DNA of 64,000 bases from a bacterium (lineage in GTDB: Bacteria; Bacteroidota; Ignavibacteria; Ignavibacteriales; Ignavibacteriaceae): NCBI GenBank assembly GCA_016716565.1, contig JADJWC010000003.1, positions 62,001 to 126,000 on the forward strand, in the 5' to 3' direction. The position numbers and the translations under genes were made by a program. Positions within the stretch are counted from its first letter, which is position 1. The number at the start of each line of letters is the position of its first letter. This document shows, one piece after another, positions 59,620-64,000 of this stretch. The notes beneath the pieces were generated by a model that saw nothing but the letters and a program-made list of their open reading frames with translations, did no database searches and was not told the DNA's origin.

Positions 59620-62197
59620 ATTTTGCTACTGCAATTCTTATTTCAGGATAAGATATTTTTGAAGGCAACCGCTCTTTAAGATCTTTCAGGTTTTCAAACC
59701 CTTTTGAAACTTCCTCAATTATTCTTTGCAGAACATCTTTTTTAATCAGCGATGAGATATCCGTATCCGGCTCATATTCTATTATTGACTCAATTTGCAT
59801 AGAGATGACTGCTTCAGATAGTTTGATCGTTTCCGCAATTTCCTTTAAAGTATATTTTTTCTGAAGAAGCTTTTTAGTTTCGATAATATTCTTCGGTAGT
59901 TCTTTTGAAAACTTGGTTTCAGATTTAAGTATAGCATTTGGTTTATAAGAATTAATCGCTTCAAGGAATTCATTGCCAAGCTTATTGAACATTCTGCTGT
60001 TAAAACCGTTAATGCTTAACATTTCAGCTTTGCTTCTCGGTTTTAAACGGGCAACTTCTCGTAAGATTTTATCTGGACAAATTAAGTAACCGGATTGCAT
60101 AAATCTGTCAGATGCTTTTTTTCTAACTTCCCGAAGAAGATTGAACAGATATAAATCCATGTCCTCTTCAGCAGATTTTTCCTTTTCTGTAGATTTTTTA
60201 TTCGATTTAGTCTCAAGTTTCGGTAAACTCAAATAATTTTTACCGCCCAAAGTCTTAGTTATATTTTCTTTTGAAACCTGGTAGGCAATTACACCCTTCA
60301 TTTCTGCAATGGAAAAGTTTTTGCAGGAGCCGAAGTGTTTAGACAGAGCAGCACTTTCTTTAATCTTTTCACCACGCAGTAGATTAATTAAAAAATTTTC
60401 AGGAATTGGTTCGCTGGCTTCTTCGAGTGTTTCAAGTATTATTTCAGCGAGATAAGATTTTGAAGATTCCTGCAGATTACCAGATGATGTGCAGTTATCA
60501 CATTTCCCGCACCGGTAATCCGACACACTTTCGCCAAAGTAATTAAGGATATTTTTAAACCTGCATTCATTTGCAAAAACAAACTCAACCATTTTATCAA
60601 GCTTCTTCTGAGAGTTTAGATAGCTTTCATTAATTAATTTGAAGTTAAGTTTTAAATTATCAGCATCAACCCGCGGACTGGTGAGAATTACCGTGTTCTC
60701 TTTTATTGCTTTGTTGAAAGAAATTATACCCATGTTATCAAGTATGCTCAATGATTCAATTAAATTTTGTTCGGGCAACATAATCTTTTGTGCAAGAACT
60801 GACGATGAAAATTTTATTGATGATGTAAACAGATTGCTTCCATACTCACGGACTAAAGAAACTAAAACTTCAGCGAGTTCCTTATAATGAGTTTTTTGAA
60901 TGAATTCCTTAAGTCTATCTTTGCTTACCAGCAATTCAATGGAATCTTTTTTATCATACTCCGAGACACTGCAGATATACCCGGAATTTTCAAGATATCG
61001 TAATGCGGTATGAAGAAGCCCGGATGTTATTTCACTGGCGGTATATTTAGAGATGTATTCTCTATCAACAATCAGTTCTTTTTCAGGAAGACTTCCTACA
61101 GCGATGCTGCTATAATCGCAAATTGCCTTATAAATTTTTTGAATGATCTCTTTGCCGGGATGCGAATTGAGTATAAAAAAATTCTGGATCGTAAGATCCG
61201 AATCATGATGTAATAAGTAGCAGAATGATTCTTTACCATCACGACCTGTTCTGCCAATTTCCTGGTAATAACTTTCAACCGAGCCGGGAGTGTTGTAATG
61301 AATTACAACTCTGATATCCGGCTTATCAATACCCATTCCAAATGCATTAGTCGCTGAAATGATCTCCGTATTTCCGCTAATGAATTCTTCCTGAACTCTT
61401 CTTCTCTCGGGAGCTGTCAAACCGGCGTGATAATAATTACACTTAATTCCTTTAACATTTAAATATTCAGCAATCTCTTCTGATTTTTTACGGGAGGCGG
61501 TATAAATTATTGCTGAGCCTTTAATGTCATTTAATATTTCAAGACATTTTTCTTTTTTCTTCTTTGTGTGAATTACTTTGATATTCAGATTTTCTCGCTC
61601 AAATCCACGAACAAATATTTTCTCATCTTTAAATCCAAGCTGAGAAACAATATCATCTCGTACTTCAGGAGTTGCAGTTGCAGTAAATGCGGAAACTTTT
61701 TTAATTCCAATATGATCAATGAATTCCTTAATCTTCAAATAACTTGGTCTGAAATTATGTCCCCACTCACTTATACAATGAGCTTCATCAACAAATAAAA
61801 ATTTTGGTTTTAATCCCTTTATCCTTTCAGCGAATTTAAGACTATCAATTCTTTCAGGTGCAAGGTAGAGAAGCTTTATACTTCCGAGAGCTATTTTGTT
61901 CAGAACTTCCTCAGTTTCGGAGTAACTCATTGTGCTGTTGATGAATGCAGCTACCGCTTTCTTTTTATTTAATGCATCAACCTGATCTTTCATTAATGCG
62001 ATAAGCGGTGAAATTACTATAGAAAAATTTTCTGAAATAAGTGCCGGAATCTGGTAACAAATGGACTTACCGGCACCTGTTGGCAGGACAGCAAGAACAT
62101 AATTATACTTTAATGCTGCTTCAATTATTTCAAGCTGACCATTTCGAAAGCTTTCATAACCAAAAAATTCCTTAAGTATTTTATCTGGCGTGCTCAG
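59570..62197 (-). CDS. recQ: RecQ-type DNA helicase with no ATG/GTG/TTG start
   Basis: The helicase frame is open from 62236 to the stop at 59570. The first ATG (61993) lies inside the helicase domain, after motif I, so it cannot be the true start. The conserved beginning LSTPDKILKEFFGYESFRNG is in frame from CTG 62197, with AAAAAAGG seven bases before it. This gives 875 residues: motif I PTGAGKS (39-45), motif II DEAHCISEWGHNFRPSYLK, RQC zinc-binding Cys cluster, HRDC-like region (about 690-760) and a helical HTH-like tail. It is a 3'-5' DNA helicase for recombination and fork repair. The CTG start could be real or a mutated ATG/TTG. Confidence 0.88.
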   Translation of the reverse strand: MSTPDKILKEFFGYESFRNGQLEIIEAALKYNYVLAVLPTGAGKSICYQIPALISENFSIVISPLIALMKDQVDALNKKKAVAAFINSTMSYSETEEVLNKIALGSIKLLYLAPERIDSLKFAERIKGLKPKFLFVDEAHCISEWGHNFRPSYLKIKEFIDHIGIKKVSAFTATATPEVRDDIVSQLGFKDEKIFVRGFERENLNIKVIHTKKKKEKCLEILNDIKGSAIIYTASRKKSEEIAEYLNVKGIKCNYYHAGLTAPERRRVQEEFISGNTEIISATNAFGMGIDKPDIRVVIHYNTPGSVESYYQEIGRTGRDGKESFCYLLHHDSDLTIQNFFILNSHPGKEIIQKIYKAICDYSSIAVGSLPEKELIVDREYISKYTASEITSGLLHTALRYLENSGYICSVSEYDKKDSIELLVSKDRLKEFIQKTHYKELAEVLVSLVREYGSNLFTSSIKFSSSVLAQKIMLPEQNLIESLSILDNMGIISFNKAIKENTVILTSPRVDADNLKLNFKLINESYLNSQKKLDKMVEFVFANECRFKNILNYFGESVSDYRCGKCDNCTSSGNLQESSKSYLAEIILETLEEASEPIPENFLINLLRGEKIKESAALSKHFGSCKNFSIAEMKGVIAYQVSKENITKTLGGKNYLSLPKLETKSNKKSTEKEKSAEEDMDLYLFNLLREVRKKASDRFMQSGYLICPDKILREVARLKPRSKAEMLSINGFNSRMFNKLGNEFLEAINSYKPNAILKSETKFSKELPKNIIETKKLLQKKYTLKEIAETIKLSEAVISMQIESIIEYEPDTDISSLIKKDVLQRIIEEVSKGFENLKDLKERLPSKISYPEIRIAVAKFRADSQSPVSISQHKQ

Positions 62198-62359
62198 TCC
62201 GGTACCTTTTTTGCTTGTTATCTGACTTCTTGAAGTTTATTTTTGAATGAATTTATTCAAAATAAAAGAACCAAATTCACAATTAAAAATATATTCAAAA
62301 ATTTATTCTAAACATTCAACGAAAAACACTAATTATATAAAAATCATAGGGAGACATTG

Positions 62360-64000
62360 ATGAAATTACTTTTTTATTCGCTGCTATTATTTTCCTCAGT
62401 TAGCATTGGCTTCGCACAAACAACTTATACGGATATACTGATCGAGAATTCAGTATACTCTGAAGCACCAGAATACATTCAGCAAACAAAACCTTTTATA
62501 AGACAGAGATGGTTTTTTGAGCAGAGAGCTTACCCGAATAATTTCATTCCTGAAAATGCATATGCGAATGCAATGAACCAGCGTAATGAATTAAGAATTC
62601 AATATTCTGATAAAATGCCCGCTATTAATTGGGTCAGTCTTGGTCCTACTCCCGGCTATTATTTTAGTTATGGTAATATTTCCTCAAGAGTTGTTACAGG
62701 TGCATACAATCCTGCAAATCCGAGTACGATTTACATTGGACCCGCAAATGGCGGTGTCTGGAAATCAACAGACAACGGAACTAACTGGGTCCCATTAACA
62801 GATAACCAGCCATCTATGTCAATGGGTGCGATAGCTATTGATCCAACCAATCCGAATATTATTTATGCCGGGACCGGTGAAGCTACATACAGCGGTGCAT
62901 CTTATTATGGCAGGGGATTATTAAAATCAACTGATGCTGGTGCAAACTGGCAGCATATCACAACCGGATTACCTTCCTCATCTTATTTTTCAAGAATTAA
63001 AATCAGACCGAATCATCCAACTGAAATACTAGCTGCGCTTGGAAATTCAGGATTGTACAGAAGTACAAACTCAGGACAAAGCTGGTCTGTTTTATTAAGT
63101 GGAAGATGTGATGATGTTGTTTTCACTTTTACAGGTGACACTGCATTTGCAGTAGGTTCAGGAATTGGTTTCAGAAGATCACTTGATGGCGGGCAATCAT
63201 TTTCAACTTTTGGAACAGGCTTAGGAACCGGAACCAGAACTCATTTTGATTTATGTCTTGCTCAGCCGGCTTTTATGTATGCTGCTGTTCATGGGAGCAA
63301 CACAGTAACGGTTTACAAATCAACAAATTCAGGTGCTAATTGGTCACAGCTTTCAACGTCATCATCATTCCAAAGTCAGGGAGGACAGGCTTGGTATGAT
63401 TTATATTGCAGAGTAAATCCTGTCAATCCAAATATTGTGTTTATCGGTACAATAGATATCTGGCGTTCAACTGATGGAACAACATTTACAAATATCACAA
63501 ACGGATACCAAGGCGGTTATGTTCATGTTGATCAACATTTTCTCTTTTTCCATCCTAATGATCCGAATACAATAATGTCTTGCAATGATGGTGGAATATG
63601 GCTATCTACTAACAGCGGAAATAGCTTTACCAATCTGAACCAGACTTTAACGCTCACGCAATTTTACAGGATAGCTGCTAGTCCTTTTTCTCCAAGCAGG
63701 ATACTGGGAGGAACGCAGGATAATGGGACTCAGCAAACCTATTCTGCTCTCAACTGGGCTGCTGCGTATGGTGGTGATGGAGGTGAAGTTTGCTTTAATC
63801 CTTTCAATGCAAACTTTATACTCGGTGAAACTCAGAACGGCGGAATTTTCAGAACAATTAACGGCGGAACTTCATGGAGCAGTGCTACAAGCGGAATTAG
63901 TACCAGCGAAAATGTGGCATGGGTTGCACCGATAATTGCACATCCTACCATTGATGGTACCTTTTATGTCGCAAGGCAAAGAGTCTATCGTTCAACAAAT
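62360..64000 (+). CDS. Secreted Asp-box (BNR/VPS10-like) repeat protein, incomplete
   Basis: Open from ATG 62360 (AGGGAG upstream) through the window end, 547 codons seen. Signal peptide LLFYSLLLFSSVSIGFAQ. The rest contains at least eight Asp-box-like turns, each SxDxGxxW or close: STDNGTNW (about 136), STDAGANW (about 190), STNSGQSW, SLDGGQSF, STNSGANW, STDGTTF, STNSGNSF and TINGGTSW. They are spaced like blades of one or two beta propellers. Similar FCB proteins usually end in a type IX secretion domain, which would lie beyond the window. The function is unknown; adhesion or hydrolysis are possibilities. Confidence 0.9.
   Translation, partial: MKLLFYSLLLFSSVSIGFAQTTYTDILIENSVYSEAPEYIQQTKPFIRQRWFFEQRAYPNNFIPENAYANAMNQRNELRIQYSDKMPAINWVSLGPTPGYYFSYGNISSRVVTGAYNPANPSTIYIGPANGGVWKSTDNGTNWVPLTDNQPSMSMGAIAIDPTNPNIIYAGTGEATYSGASYYGRGLLKSTDAGANWQHITTGLPSSSYFSRIKIRPNHPTEILAALGNSGLYRSTNSGQSWSVLLSGRCDDVVFTFTGDTAFAVGSGIGFRRSLDGGQSFSTFGTGLGTGTRTHFDLCLAQPAFMYAAVHGSNTVTVYKSTNSGANWSQLSTSSSFQSQGGQAWYDLYCRVNPVNPNIVFIGTIDIWRSTDGTTFTNITNGYQGGYVHVDQHFLFFHPNDPNTIMSCNDGGIWLSTNSGNSFTNLNQTLTLTQFYRIAASPFSPSRILGGTQDNGTQQTYSALNWAAAYGGDGGEVCFNPFNANFILGETQNGGIFRTINGGTSWSSATSGISTSENVAWVAPIIAHPTIDGTFYVARQRVYRSTN

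Overview
The window is about 64 kb of AT-rich bacterial chromosome with densely packed genes and no phage, plasmid, CRISPR, rRNA or tRNA features that I could see. The gene content points to the Bacteroidota/Ignavibacteriota side of the FCB group. The signs are a TonB-dependent receptor with an N-terminal carboxypeptidase-regulatory-like domain, a TIGR02757/DUF2400 protein, a DUF4296-like lipoprotein, a large secreted Asp-box protein, and promoters of the form TTG-N20-TAnnTTTG (the Bacteroidota -33/-7 type). An Ignavibacteria-like member is my best guess, but this rests on gene content only.

Layout: 0.1-6.9 kb holds pdxJ, an animal/plant-type UDP-glucose dehydrogenase, a GNAT enzyme, small exported proteins, an ankyrin protein, a DUF2400 gene and a decayed segment (a secreted-protein gene with a stop at codon 6, plus a duplicated gene tail). 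7.0-15.8 kb looks like peptide uptake and breakdown followed by start-methionine processing: OPT transporter, PqqD-like protein, PepD dipeptidase, MFS carrier, M29-like aminopeptidase, def and fmt. 15.8-27.9 kb, mostly on the minus strand, holds a GT87-type membrane glycosyltransferase, small DUF proteins, an AraC regulator, a cupin, an ABC exporter, a serine hydrolase on the plus strand, a membrane protein with a conserved motif but no known function, a YdeI-like protein and a methyltransferase. 28-31 kb carries the reverse-transsulfuration pair (cystathionine beta-synthase and gamma-lyase), with a four-helix-bundle gene between imperfect inverted repeats lying between them. The gamma-lyase has an internal stop.

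32.6-36.9 kb holds cell-envelope genes including the TonB receptor. 36.9-43.0 kb is a tight plus-strand run of xseA, xseB, dxs, a Gfo/Idh/MocA oxidoreductase and a PhoB/PhoR-like pair. Next come rplU-rpmA, a malate dehydrogenase gene with an internal stop, an anti-sigma-type ATPase and an outer-membrane barrel. 47.4-53.7 kb has a GT-C glycosyltransferase and nuoABCDEF, which ends at a strong terminator without nuoG-N. 53.8-55.8 kb has an intradiol-dioxygenase-like lipoprotein, a lipoprotein-type beta-carbonic anhydrase and ferritin on the minus strand. 56.0-62.2 kb has gap-pgk, a rhomboid protease, a DUF4296-like lipoprotein and a RecQ helicase with no ATG/GTG/TTG start. The window ends inside a large secreted Asp-box protein.

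No clear new multi-gene system was found. The most notable signals are three single-codon gene interruptions (mdh, the gamma-lyase and a secreted protein) plus the RecQ gene without a standard start, the inverted-repeat-bounded four-helix-bundle gene, the duplicated DUF2400 tail, and five promoter matches with identical 20-nt spacing.
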